Source of the DNA: Lotus japonicus
Lineage: Eukaryota; Streptophyta; Magnoliopsida; Fabales; Fabaceae
Direction of reading: 5' to 3'
DNA length: 64,000 bases
Assembly (NCBI RefSeq): GCF_012489685.1
Contig: NC_080046.1
Location: 41,069,176 to 41,133,175, forward strand
The translations under genes and the position numbers were made by a program. Positions 44,981-56,573 of the stretch are shown one piece after another. A model generated the notes under the pieces. That model worked only from the letters and a program-made list of their open reading frames with translations. It ran no database searches and was not told where the DNA came from. Every line of letters begins with the position of its first letter. Position 1 is the first letter of the stretch.

Positions 44981-47829
44981 ATGGTGAGACAAACCAGAAA
45001 TGAAGCCGCTGAAGCCACAAGTTTTCCTCACATGGTAGTAGGTCAAGCTACAGGCCAATTGGGTTCTGAAGCTCCTGATCAAGGTCAAACTCAAGAGCAG
45101 ATGATTCCTATCGCAGAACGGGGCTGTGCCGTTCACTGTGTGTACGCTCCTGAAGAACTTCAAGTACTGGCAGAATGGAGATTCGACCTCGACAATCTTG
45201 CTACTAATGGGTATGATCTTCGTCCTGAAGTCCGTGTTCAAGGCTGGGAAAATTACTTCAACAGGCTTCGAGGACCGGTGTATGACAAATTGGTCAAGGA
45301 ATTCTAGAAGCACGCCGACTGCGATGATACTCAGGTGGTTTCCTACATCGCTGGAAGAAGGATAATAATCACGGAGAAGTCATTCGTGAATCTGCTGGGT
45401 GCAGAAACTGCAAATGGGTATCGATTTCAACTGACAGAATCGAAGCTGAAACCCAACACCAAGGATACAATCAACAAGGCCCTGTACACCACATACAAAC
45501 CGGGCAAAACTGATTACAAGGTGGTGGATCTTCATCCCAAGCTCAGAATCTGGCACAAGATTTTGCTGCACTGTATCAACCAGAGGCCAAAGGGCAGTTC
45601 CCCAGATTACATCAACTTCTGCCAGAAGGCAATGTTATTCTTCATCCAAGACAAGAAGAAGATCTGCCTCCCCTACTTCCTGTTCTCTTACTTGAAGGAG
45701 TGTATCAAGAAGTCCAGAACTACTGCCTCCATCAAGTCCGCCATCAAGTATATTCCCTTTGGGAGAATGCTATCAGATCTCTTCATTGAGAGCAACCTTG
45801 TGCAAGATATGGTCAATGCTGGATGCATAGAGGATCTGACCACCATAGTCAGTGATGTCTTCACTGCTAACTCTCTGAAGAAGATGGGTTTGGTCAAGAC
45901 GAAGATTGCCCCAGCTCATGAAGATACATCTTCTGAAATCAGAAAGAGAAGAGTGCCTCTGAACGACTACCCTTTGTGGACCCAGGCAGACAATCCAGAA
46001 GCCATTCGGTGCTATGTAGAAGATCTTAAGGCACAAGGCTTTGAGATTGATGTAGATGAATTCTTCAGAGGACTGCCGCCAGCTCAAGAGTTTCCCTCTC
46101 CTACCAAGAGGAAAGTTCAGAGGAAGATGGTCTTAGCAGAATCCTCTGACGAATCTGATGGCTCTCAGAAGAAGAAGAAGGCTGACCAGCCAAAGAGGAA
46201 ATATGATGAAACCATCAAGCCGGTGATGGTAATGTTGGTCCTTCTCCTCCCAAGAAGAAGAAGAAACAAGTAAGACTTGTGGTGAAGCCTACAAGTGTAG
46301 AACCTGCTGCTCAAGTGATCAGAATGATTGAGACTCCTGTCAGAGTGACTCGGTCTTCAGCACGATCATCAAGTAAGTCTGCTATAGCTTCTAATGATGA
46401 TTTAGATACATTTGATGCACTCCCTATCTCTGCCATGCTCAAACGATCTTCCAACCCACTCACTCCTATCCCAGAGTCCCAACCAGCCACACAAACCACT
46501 TCACCACCCAATTCCCCAAGGTCCTCATTTTTCCAACCTTCACCAAATGAAGCACCTCTTTGGAATATGCTTCAAAACCAACCTACCGAACCCTCTGATC
46601 AAACCTCACCCATCACCATTCAATATAACCCATTACTTTCTGAACCCATCATTCCTGAACAACCAGAGCCCAACCAAACAGAACCTGAACCCAGAACTTC
46701 TGATCACTCTGTCCCCAGAGCATCAGAACGTCTGGCTGCCAGAACCACTGATACAGATTCTTCCACAGCCTTTACTCCTATATCATTCCCAATCAATGTT
46801 GCTGATTCCTCACCTTCCAACAACTCTGAATCCGTTCGTAAATTTATGGAAGTTAGGAAAGAAAAGGTGTCTACCTTAGAAGAATATTACCTCACTTGTG
46901 CAAGCCCTAGGAGATATCCTGGCCCTAGACCTGAACGTCTAGTTGACCCAGATGAACCTATCTTGGCCAATCCCTTACATGATGCAGATCCTTTGGCTCA
47001 ACAGGCTCAACCTGACCCTGTGCAACAAGAACCAGTTCAACCAGAACCAGAACAATCTGTGTCTAACCACTCCTCGGTTAGGTCACCACATCCTCTGGTT
47101 GAAACCTCTGAACCTCAACTTGGAACCTCTGAACCAAATGCTCAACTGTTTAACATTGGTTCTCCTCAAGGTGTCTCTGAGGCAAACAGCAGCAACCATC
47201 CATCCTCTCCTGAAACCAACCTATCCATTATTCCCTACACTCACCTAAGACCAACCTCCCTGTCTGAGTGCATCAGTGTGTTTAATTATGAAGCCTCACT
47301 GATGATTCGCAACGTCAAAGGGCATACTGATCTGAGTGAGAGTCCTGACTCTGTTGCTGAGGAATGGGATAATCTGAGTACTTGGTTAGTTGCTCAGGTT
47401 CCTGCTATGATGAGTCTTCTCATTGCTGAAAGGGATCAGAGGATCCAGGCTGCAAAGCAAAGGTTTGCAAGAAGAGTGGCTCTTCATGAACAAGAACAAA
47501 GACATAAGCTTCTTGCAGCTATTGAAGAGGCCAGAAGAAAGAAAGAACAAGCAGAAGAAGCTGCACGTCAAGCGGCAGCTCAAGCTGAACAAGCCAGATT
47601 AGAAGCAGAACGACTTGAAGCTGAGGCTGAAGCCCTTAGATGCCAAGCACCTGCTGCTTCTGCTTCCATTCCAGCTCATCAAGCTGCTTAGAATGTTCCT
47701 TCCAGTTCTACTCAGTCAAGCTCGTCCAGACTCGACATCATGGAACAACGTCTTGACACTCATGAGTCTATGCTTATAGACATGAAGCAAATGATGATGG
47801 AACTTCTGCGTCGATCTGATAAACCCTAG
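44981..47829 (+). pseudogene. Element C env-like ORF (stops and frameshift)
   Basis: Same architecture as in A: conserved N-terminal domain, Lys-rich NLS-like blocks, Pro/Ser/Glu linker, C-terminal coiled coil (QRFARRVALHEQEQRHK, REARKKEQAEEAARQ-like) and the shared end LRRSDKP. Lesions: TAG at 45305-45307 (Trp in A), a net 16-bp loss in the acidic/basic repeat near 46220-46245 that shifts the frame, and TAG at 47689-47691 (Gln in A). The first TAG is shared with element F. No signal peptide or membrane span is apparent. Confidence 0.82.
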
Positions 47830-48033
47830 TTTAGGATTTCTTCGCTTTTCCTTGTTTTTAACTTTATTTTATTTGGTTAACTTCTGTTTCGTTTTCTTTA
47901 CTTATTCTGCTTTGTTTGTTTGTGTTTATCTATGCCCATATATATTTATACTTTGTCACTTTATGTTTGCAAATTTTTTTATTATTCATAATCATTATGT
48001 TTACATCATACATTTTTCTCTTTTCCTAAAAGT

Positions 48034-48426
48034 CTAGAATGGAGGATCCTTCCTCATTCTCCTGCACTCCTGGCGCTGCTCTGACCTCTCCTTCTCCAGA
48101 CGATCCAGTGCATACTGGATGTTGTTGAGAATGCCATTTAGCTCTTCCCACTCCAGAACCTCTTCTGAAGTCTTGAGCTTTCCTTCTATGATCTCTTTTT
48201 CTTCCAGCAGCTTTAGTTCAAGCTGGCTGAGTTCCTGCACTTCCTCCACGAAGGCACGGAATTCCTTCAAGTCATTCTTCAGCTCTGGACTCAGGTCCTC
48301 TTCTAGTAGTGTCCTTGTCAGCTCTGATATGGTTCTTGTACCCTCTGGATGCCTTATATTAAGGAACAAGTCCTCCTCAAAGGCCTTCCTTCTGAGCTCT
48401 TCTAGTGCAACCATGTATGAAGCCAT
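48034..48426 (-). CDS. Element C antisense ORF: 130-aa coiled-coil protein
   Basis: Orthologous to 25446-25838: same length, same ends (MASYMVALEELRRKAFEEDL to CRRMRKDPPF), 112 of 130 residues identical and no gaps. Substitutions are mostly conservative (K/R, I/V, D/E), with a variable patch at residues 93-99. This is one of only two ORFs in C with no disabling lesion; the other is Gag. The function is unknown. Confidence 0.65.
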   Translation of the reverse strand: MASYMVALEELRRKAFEEDLFLNIRHPEGTRTISELTRTLLEEDLSPELKNDLKEFRAFVEEVQELSQLELKLLEEKEIIEGKLKTSEEVLEWEELNGILNNIQYALDRLEKERSEQRQECRRMRKDPPF

Positions 48427-48476
48427 TTCTATTTATGAATTTGATCGAGTTGTGAAGCCTACCCCATTCTCCATCG

Positions 48477-48486
48477 CTTTATATAG
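48477..48486 (-). promoter_or_regulatory. Candidate TATA box for element C antisense ORF
   Basis: The minus strand reads CTATATAAAG, 51-60 bp before the ATG at 48426, with conserved flanking sequence GAAGCCTATATAAAGCG shared with A. Confidence 0.6.
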
Positions 48487-48672
48487 GCTTCACTTTCTCT
48501 CTGAAAGTTAATGCTCCTACAGTTTCTCGAGGTTAAGTTCTTGGTAACTGACCCTTCTCTTTACTCCCTTGGTCGGTGGTAAACGTTCTTCTTTTGCATT
48601 AACTCTTCTCTTTAATTCGCCTAACTCTGATTCATGCATCGCTTTAATTTTCTTCGGACTTAGACCTTCTCT

Positions 48673-49227
48673 AAGGGGGAGTACCTTGTACTTCAAGCTG
48701 AGTTTTTCACACCCCAGGCTTTTTGCTTATGACAAAAAGGGGGAGTACAATCCAGTTTTTGATGTGTAAGATGTGTTAGTGTGATTTATTTTTTCTTTTG
48801 GAGAATTTAAGAGTTCCACCTTTATGACCATATATATGTCACTGGGCAAATACAAGGAATACATTTCACTTCTTCTAAAGTGATTTTAGTTTGACTCTGA
48901 TACCCAAGACTCTGATACCTTGTCCGTTGACTCTGATTACTTATGCGCTCTGATTACTCTATTTCATCTATGTCATAAGTTTCTCACTCTGAACTCTTAT
49001 ATTATTTAGCTCAGAATCTACACTTTTCTAACGTTTTCATCAAGTATTAGATTCAGGGGGAGCTAAGCTCAGAATCAAGCAGTGACTTGAATTCAGAATG
49101 GGCAAGATAAACTATTCACATCATGATAAGTCTCCTTCTATATCCCTAAACTCTGAGTGAATTCAGTTTATTGTTTAAGAATTGTTCATCAAAAATCTTA
49201 GTTTTGTCATCATCAAAAAGGGGGAGA
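48673..49227 (+). other. Element C repeated polypurine tracts
   Basis: AAGGGGGAG (48673-48681), AAAAAGGGGGAG (48734-48745), CAGGGGGAG (49054-49062) and the LTR-adjacent AAAAAGGGGGAGA (49215-49227), in the same order and nearly the same spacing as in A. Confidence 0.85.
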
Positions 49228-49228
49228 T

Positions 49229-50434
49229 TGTAAGATCAAGTTTTGATCTAGTAGTACAACTCTATGTTTTGATGATTACAAGTTAACCTTTTGATATGAA
49301 CAATTGTGGTACTCTAACGTGTTTTTATGAGTGTGCTATTTACAGGCTTTGACCTCTATTCAGTCTCACACAAATCAGAAGCACTGTGTATAAAGAGCGA
49401 CCCAAGCAACGCTTTCGCATTCACCATGTTCAGTATGAACAGTGGAAAAGCTTCAGAAGTTCTGAAGTTATACAAACTCTGATGTGGACTCAGTCACTAG
49501 AAGTTCTGAAGATCCAGAAAGTCTGATAACCAAGAAACACTGAAGGCTCAGATATTCTGATGGTGTAGAAGACTCTGAAGATCCAGAAGCTGATTAGTGA
49601 AATTCTGATGTCCAGAAGCAAGATACTCTGAAGACCATGTACTTCCCTCTGAGTTCAGAATCAGAAGAAACAATGGTCAGAGGATCTGGGCTTTCCCTCT
49701 GACTCTGATCAACCGGCTTCACAAGTTCCAATATGAAGCATTCCCCTGATCAGAAGTCTCCTAGGTTTAAAGGTCAAGTCGCTATCCAAGTACAAAAGCA
49801 ACTGTACCTCCCTGACGACCTACCTAACAGTCTCAGACACAGCAGAAGCTGGAATTTCCAGAACTGCCCTCCAACGGTAGCATTTCCATGCAGCGTTCAA
49901 ACCCTAATCCTTGGAGTATAAATAGAGACTGAAGATTGAAAGATGCGGTTGGAAGAATTACACACGCGCAAACTATATTCAAAAACCTTCAAGCATTCTT
50001 TCATCTGAAATTCATTGTGTTTACTATTAGCTTTTCAGAAGCAAATCTCTTGTAAACATTCTTTGTTAAACAGTTTGTTTAGTTCCTTTAGGAGATCAAG
50101 GTTGATCGGATCCTAGAGAAGACTAAGAGAGTGAATCTTAGTGTGAGCTAAGTCAGTGTAATTGTTAGTCACTTGTAGGTTTCAAGTGCAGTTGTAACTC
50201 TTACCTGATTAGTGGATTGCCTTCATTGTAAGAAGGAAGAAATCACCTTAACGGGTGGACTGGATTAGCTTGAGTGATTTATCAAGTGAACCAGGATAAA
50301 ATCCTTGTGTGCTTTTCTATCTCTTATCTTTAGCACTTAAGGTCTCGAAAGATTTGTCAAAATCTTTAAGGTGGAAGCTTTATTTTGAAAAGGTTATTCA
50401 AACCCCCCCCTTTCTACCGTTTTTCATACCTTCA
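49229..50434 (+). repeat. Element C 3' LTR (mosaic)
   Basis: 1206 bp. The ends resemble the C 5' LTR, but about 49381-49840 is almost identical to the A LTR (diagnostic AGAAAGTCTGATAACC and GCTGATTAGTGAAATTC). TATA box at 49917-49925. Confidence 0.93.
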
Positions 50435-50439
50435 TCATC

Positions 50440-51985
50440 CTCTCGCGGCGAAGAGTCGCCAGAGAAAGTTGCGCTCACTGTCCGTTTCCCCAAAGGGTCG
50501 ACGGTTTGCCCATAAAGTTCAACCGAAGGTCGACGGTGGTCGTCGGGGTCGTCCAAGAAAATGTCCCAAATATGAAATTGAAAATAGGGTTTTACTCTCC
50601 TCGCGGAAAGGATCGCCGCAGTAAACTCTGTTTTTCCATCGGTCGTCGGAGTTGACCGGAAAAAGCTCCCGAAGGCGGCAGCGGTAGCGGTCGACGGTGA
50701 CGGAACGACGATCCGGAATATGGGTTTTGTTGTGGAAGCCGCAAGGGTTCCAACGGTACTAACCTCGCTGTGAACGGAGGTCCGAGTACACCGGAATCGA
50801 AGGTCGAAGTTTGCGACGCCGGCGACGTCGGCGGTGGCGTTTTCACGTCGTTCTCCCCTGTTTTCTTTCATGGTTCCTTTGTCGTTTCTCTTTGCTTGCT
50901 TCGTGGCCATGGAGGTGGTGCTCTCGGCTGGAAAGAGAGACCCATGGTGGTGGTTCATGTGGTGCGTCCATGATGGTGTTGTGGGTGGCCATCGGTGGTG
51001 GCTTCGTGAGGAAGAAAGAAGAAGAAGACATGATGGTGCCACAGCCAAGGAGAGGAGCTCGTGATTCAGATCCATGGAGACAAGAGTGGTGACGGCTTGC
51101 TCATGGGGGAAGGAAGTGAAGGTAATGGTTCCATGGTTGGAGAAGAAGAAGAACATGTTGATGATGGGGTGCTGCCATGGTTGATAGAGGAAGAAGAAGC
51201 ATGAACATGGTGTTGGTAAAATATAAGGATCACTTTGAGCAAATAAAAATGATCCCTAGACAAAGAAATGAGTAAGAATTAAGCTAAAGAGTAATTATTA
51301 GACAATTAGAACAAATATGACGTTGTCATATTATGCAATTAAGCTAAGTATCCTTCCATAAAAGGCCGATACTTGCTCTGGATTCATTTTAAATGAGAAA
51401 ATGGCTTGAACGCAGTCTGCTTCAAAATACCGCAGAACTACTTTTTGCAATTGATGTCAGATGAGAAAACTTACTTCTAAAGAAAGATTAGAAACATCAA
51501 AAGAAATCGGTATACACGTGTGGAATCTTCGTTTGAAGCTCTGAATAGAAAAAGTCTCCATCGACAGTTTATTTTAAGGTTCTTGAGCTATCAGGAACTT
51601 AGTTTCAGCAAACTTCCGAGAATTGGAATCGGTCGTTCGTACATTTCGGGGTTTCGTGTCGAAACACTTGTCATGGAAAGGAAGAAGTGAAATTCTTATA
51701 TTCCTCTAAAGATCTTTGAATTTCGTTTCTATAGTGCTTTAAGAGCGGATTAGCCCTTACCTAACGCTTTCGCCCTAAGGCGGACGTGAATAAGGCTCGT
51801 GCTATAATCTATAGCGACTACAGTACTATTCCCAAGCAATTTCCTGAACGTTCTTCTTCATTAAGTCATCCAAAACAGCATTCTCTTTTACCAGGTCCTT
51901 TTGCGGTTAAACCGGTTCTACTCTTGGGTTGGAAAAATAATTAAAACTAATTATTTAAATCCAAGTCTGAAATTTGGGTCTTATA
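50440..51985 (-). repeat. Element D: B-like Gypsy LTR, right part
   Basis: Continues the LTR after element C. From about 51460 it aligns with 12610-13102 of B (TTCTGAAGAAAGATTGGAAAC, CCGAATAGAAAAAGTC, GCTTTAAGAGCG equivalents) and ends GGGTCTTATA, where B ends GGGTCTTACA. The segment 50440-51200 is GC-richer and has no match in the B LTR. It has long minus-strand frames of low complexity that I do not accept as genes. A 34-bp stretch at 50446 repeats 38275-38310. Confidence 0.65.
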
Positions 51986-53374
51986 GAGTCTCATTCTGTG
52001 TTCTCTACCTTCATTGCCCAAGTGCAAAACGAGAAGGGTTGCAGGATTGTGCGTGTCAGAAGTGATCATGGTGGAGAGTTTGAAAATGAGAAGTTTGAGA
52101 GTCTGTTTGATACCTATGGGATATCACATGAATTTTCTTATCCTAGAACTCCTCAACAGAACGATGTTGTTGAAAGGAAAAATAGAACTCTCCAAGAGAT
52201 GGCTAGAACCATGCTTCAAGAAACTGACATGGAAAAGCACTTCTGGACAGAGGCAGTAAACACAGCATGTTACATTCAGAACAGGATCTCTATCAGACCA
52301 ATTATGAATAAGACTCCTTATGAATTGTGGAAGAATATAAAGCCCAACATTTCTTACTTTCATCATTTTGGTTGTGTTTTCTATGTGTTGAACACTAAGG
52401 ATAGATTGCATAAATTTGATTCTAAATCTTCTAAATGTTTATTACTTGGTTATTCTGATCGTTCTAAAGGTTTTAGATTTTATAATATTGAAGTTAAAAC
52501 TATTGAGGAATCTATTCATGGTAGATTTGATGATAAGCTTGACTCTGACAAGTCAAAGCTAGTTGAAAAGTTTGCAGATATGAGCTTAATTGTTTCTGAT
52601 AAAGGCAAAGCGTTAGAGCGAGCTGAGCCAACGGCAGATTCTCCAGAAGAAGCCGGTCCCTCTGATTCGCAGCTTCAGAAGAAGAGCAGAATAATTGCCT
52701 CTTACCCTAAGGAATTGATTATGGGAAACATAGATGAACCAGTCAGAACCAGATCAGCGTTCAAACCTTCAAAAGAGACTCTGTTAAGCTTAAAAGGTTT
52801 GGTATCATTAATTGAACCAAAATCTGTTGATGAAGCTCTTCAATACAAGGACTGGATTCTGGCTATGGAAAAAGAACTGAATTAATTCTCAAAAAATAAT
52901 GTCTGGAACCTTGTTCAGAAACCCAAAGGTGTTCACATCATTGGAACCAAGTGGGTCTACAGAAACAAGCTCAATGAGAAAGGAGAAGTAGTAAGAAACA
53001 AAGCAAGGCTAGTTGCTCAAGGCTACAGTCAACAAGAAGGGATAGATTACACTGAAACATTTGCTCCAGTAGCAATATTGGAAGCTATCAGATTGTTGAT
53101 CTCATTCTCTGTGAATCACAACATAGTTCTTCATCAAATGTATGTCAAAAGTGTGTTCTTGAATGGATACATCTCTGAAGAAGTATATGTGCATCAAACT
53201 CCTGGATTTGAAGATGAGAAGAACCCTGACCATGTCTTCAAGTTGAAGAAATCTCTCTATGGTCTGAAGCAAGCTCTTAGAGCATGGTATGAGAGACTGA
53301 GCTCATTCCTTCTGGAAAATGAGTTTGTAAGGGGTAAAGTAGATACAACTCTCTTTTGCAAATCTTACAAAGAT
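51986..53374 (+). pseudogene. pol: Element E: Sirevirus pol fragment (integrase to RT)
   Basis: Starts inside the integrase core (ESHSVFSTFIAQVQ) at the D boundary and stays in one frame. SDHGGEFEN and ERKNRTLQEMART are present, but QQNGVVE reads QQNDVVE. RT motifs continue (GTKWVYRNK, MYVKSVFLNGY, where the conserved Asp is Tyr) until element F cuts it after YKD. TAA at 52883-52885 replaces a Gln codon. It is more diverged from A and C than they are from each other, so it is the oldest Sirevirus here. Its 5' part is missing; the remainder should lie beyond F, outside the window. Confidence 0.88.
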
Positions 53375-54579
53375 TGTAAGATCAAGTTTTGATCGAGTAG
53401 TACAACTCTATGTTTTGATGATTACAAGTTAACATTTTAGTATGAACAATTATGGTACTCTAACGTGTTTTTCTGAGTGTGCTATTTACAGGCTCTGAAC
53501 TCAATTCAATCTCACATAAATCAGAAGCACTGTGCATAAAGAGTGATCCAAGCAACGCTTTCGCAACATCTATGTTCGCTCTGAACAGTAGAAACGCTTC
53601 GGAAGATCTGAAGTCATACAAACTCTGATATGGACTCAGTCACTTGAAGTTCTGATGATCCAGACGTTCTGACAACCAAGAAACTCTGAAGGTTCAGATG
53701 TTCTGATGGTGCAGAAGACTCTGAAGATCCAGAAGCTGAAAAGTGGAATCTCTGATGTCCAGAAGCAAGATGACTCTGAAGACCATGTACTTCCCTCTGA
53801 GTTCAGAATCAGAAGATACAACGGTCAGAGGATCTGTGCTTCCCTCTGACTCTGATCAACTGGCTTCACAAGTTCCAACATGAAGCATTCCCCTGATCAA
53901 AAGTCTACTAGGGTTAAAGGTCAAGTCACTATCCAAGTACAAAAACAAATGTACTATCCTGACGACCTACCTAACATTCTCAGCCACAGCAGAAGCTGGA
54001 ATTTCCAGAACTGTCCTCCAACGGTAGCATTTCCATGCAGCGTTCAAACCCTAATCCTTGGAGTATAAATAGAGGCTGAAGATTGAAAGATGCTGTTGGA
54101 AGAATCTCACACGCGCAAGCTATATTCAAAACCTTCTAAGAATTCTTTCATCTGAAATTCATTGTGTTTACTATTAGCTTTTCAGAAGCAAATCCCTTGT
54201 AAACATTCTTTCTTAAACAGTTGTTTAGTTACCTTTAGGAGATCAAGTTTGATCGGATCCTAGAGAAGACTAAGAGAGTGAATCTTAGTGTGAGCTAAGT
54301 CAGTGTAATTGTTAGTCACTTGTAGGTTTCAAGTGCAATTGTAACATTTACCTGATTAGTGGATTGCCTTCATTCTAAGAAGGAAGAAATCACCTTAACG
54401 GGTGGACTGGATTAGCTTGAGGGATTTATCAAGTGAACCAGGATAAAAATCTTTGTGTGCTTTTCTATCTCTTATCTTAAGCACTTTGTTCTCGAAAGAT
54501 TTGTTAAAATATTTAAGGTGGAAGTTTTATTCTGAAAACGTTATTCAAACCCCCCTTTCTACCGTTTTTCATACCTTCA
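53375..54579 (+). repeat. Element F 5' LTR
   Basis: 1205 bp, TG to CA, TATA box at 54064-54072. It is the most diverged LTR of the Sirevirus set here (for example GATCGAGTAG, ACATTTTAGTATG), and the second U3 palindrome is degraded. Confidence 0.93.
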
Positions 54580-54581
54580 AT

Positions 54582-54593
54582 TGGCATCAGAGC
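54582..54593 (+). other. Element F primer binding site with one mismatch
   Basis: TGGCATCAGAGC, where A, C and G have TGGTATCAGAGC. The T to C change at 54585 breaks complementarity to initiator Met-tRNA, or turns an A-U pair into an A-C mismatch. Confidence 0.85.
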
Positions 54594-54651
54594 GCAAGTT
54601 CTGATTACCACACCTAACAGTGTTCAGTGATCCGGGCCGGTGTGAAAAACA

Positions 54652-56573
54652 ATGGCTACCACCAGTGAAACTCAAAAAGATGGTTACAATGCAAAGCCTC
54701 CCATGTTCGACGGTCAAAGGTTCGAATATTGGAAAGATAGACTTGAAAGTTTCTTTCTGGGTTTTGATGCAGATCTCTGGGATATTATTGTGGATGGTTA
54801 TGAGCGTCCAGTTGATGAAGAAGGCAAGAAGATCCCAAGGTCAAAGATGACTGCAGATCAAAAGAAACTTTACTCACAACATCACAAAGCTAGAGCAATT
54901 CTTCTAAGTGCTATCTCCTATGAAGAGTACCAGAAGATTACAGATCGTGAGTATGCAAAGGGTATCTTTGAATCCCTGAAGATGTCTCATGAAGGAAACA
55001 AGAAAGTCAAAGAATCAAAGGCATTGTCTTTGATCCAAAAGTATGAATCCTTCATCATGGAGCCAAACGAGTCCATTGAAGAAATGTTTTCCAGATTTCA
55101 GTTGCTTGTAGCTGGAATACGACCTCTCAACAAGAGCTACACAACAAAAGATCATGTCATAAGGGTCATCAGAAGTCTTCTTGAAAGCTGGATGCCCTTG
55201 GTGACTTCAATAGAGCTTACGAGGGATGTTGAGCGTATGAGTTTAGAAGAACTCATCAGCATACTGAAGTGCCATGACCTGAAGCGCTCAGAGATGCAAG
55301 ATCTGAGGAAGAAGTCAATAGCCTTGAAATCCAAATCTGAGAAAGCTAAAGCAGAAAAGTCAAAAGCTCTTCAAGCTGAAGCAGAAGAATCTGAAGAAGC
55401 ATCAGAAGATTCTGATGAAGATGAGCTGACTCTGATCTCTAAAAGACTCAACCGTATCTGGAAGCACAGGCAGAGCAAGTACAAAGGCTCTGGAAAGGCC
55501 AAAGGAAATTCTGAATCCTCAGGTCAGAAGAAGTCCTCAATTAAGGAAGTCACATGCTTTGAGTGCAAAGAATCAGGGCACTACAAAAGTGACTGTCCTA
55601 AATTGAAGAAGGACAAAAGGCCAAAGAAGCACTTCAAGACCAAGAAGAGTCTGATGGTGACTTTTGATGAATCAGAGTCAGAGGATGTTGACTCTGATGG
55701 TGAAGTTCAAGGACTCATGGCAATTGTCAAAGACAAAGGAGCAGAGTCAAAGGATGTTGTTGACTCTGACTCAGAATCAGAAGGAGATCCTAACTCAGAC
55801 GATGAAAATGAGGTATTCGCTTCTTTCTCAACCTCTGAACTGAAACATGCTTTGTCTGATATCATGGATAAGTATAACTCTTTATTGTCTAAGCATAAGA
55901 AGCTGAAAAAGAACTTATCTGCTGTCTCTAAGACTCCTTCTGAACATGAGAAAATCATTTCTGATTTGAAAAATGATAACCATGCTTTAGTGAATTCTAA
56001 CTATGTGCTTAAGAATCAAATTGCTAAGTTAGAAGAAGTTATTGCCTGCGATGCATCTGATAGTAAGCATGAATCTAAGTATGAAAAATCTTTTCAAAGA
56101 TTCCTGGCTAAAAGCGTAGATAGAAGCTTAATGGCCTCAATGATCTATGGCGTAAGCAGAAATGGAATGCATGGCATTGGCTATTCTAAACCAATTATAA
56201 ATGAGCTTTCTATGCCTAAGGCTAAATCTTTGTATGAATGCTTTGTTCCCTCTGGTACCATGTTGCTGATCCTTTACCTGCTGAAGTTGCTAAACCTCCT
56301 CTTAAAAAGGGATCTTTCTCCATGTCTAAATATCATGCAAAAATTCCTTTACATTACCATGTTGAGAAACCCAAGGTGATCAGAACCTCTGGGGTAACTA
56401 ACAAGAGAGGACCCAGAAAGTGGGTACCTAAGGATAAGATTATCTATGTTGCAGATATCCTTGATAGCTCCACTGAAACACCAATCATGGTATCTGGACA
56501 GTGGATGTTCGCGTCACATGACGGGAGAAAGGCGTATGTTCCTAGCCCAAGTACAAAACGAGAAGGCTTGTAG
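54652..56573 (+). pseudogene. gag: Element F gag (1-bp deletion)
   Basis: Begins MATTSETQKDGYNAKPP, one residue shorter at the N-terminus than A (MAATTSETQ). The gag domain, CCHC knuckle (CFECKESGHYKSDC) and coiled coil are present. Loss of one C near 56266 (ACCATGTTGCTGATCC against ACCATATTGCCTGATCC) shifts the frame and ends the ORF at 56379. The ancestral frame continues to 56573 through RGPRKWVPKDKIIYVADI. Confidence 0.88.

Larger units (their letters stand above)
38363..50434 (+). mobile_element. Element C: complete Sirevirus-type Copia element
   Basis: 12,072 bp between TG and CA, with target duplication TCATC at 38358-38362 and 50435-50439. Both LTRs are 1206 bp. Order matches A: PBS, gag, pol, env-like ORF, antisense ORF, repeated PPTs. 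Pol has a single nonsense codon. The env-like ORF has two stops and a frameshift. Gag and the antisense ORF are intact. The 3' LTR has a patch of A-type sequence, so LTR divergence cannot date the insertion directly. Confidence 0.96.

Noticed and set aside
50398..51156. Minus-strand 252-codon ORF inside the D LTR region
   Set aside because: Low-complexity Ser/Thr/His-rich translation, no recognisable domain, and several competing open frames on both strands in the same GC-rich stretch.
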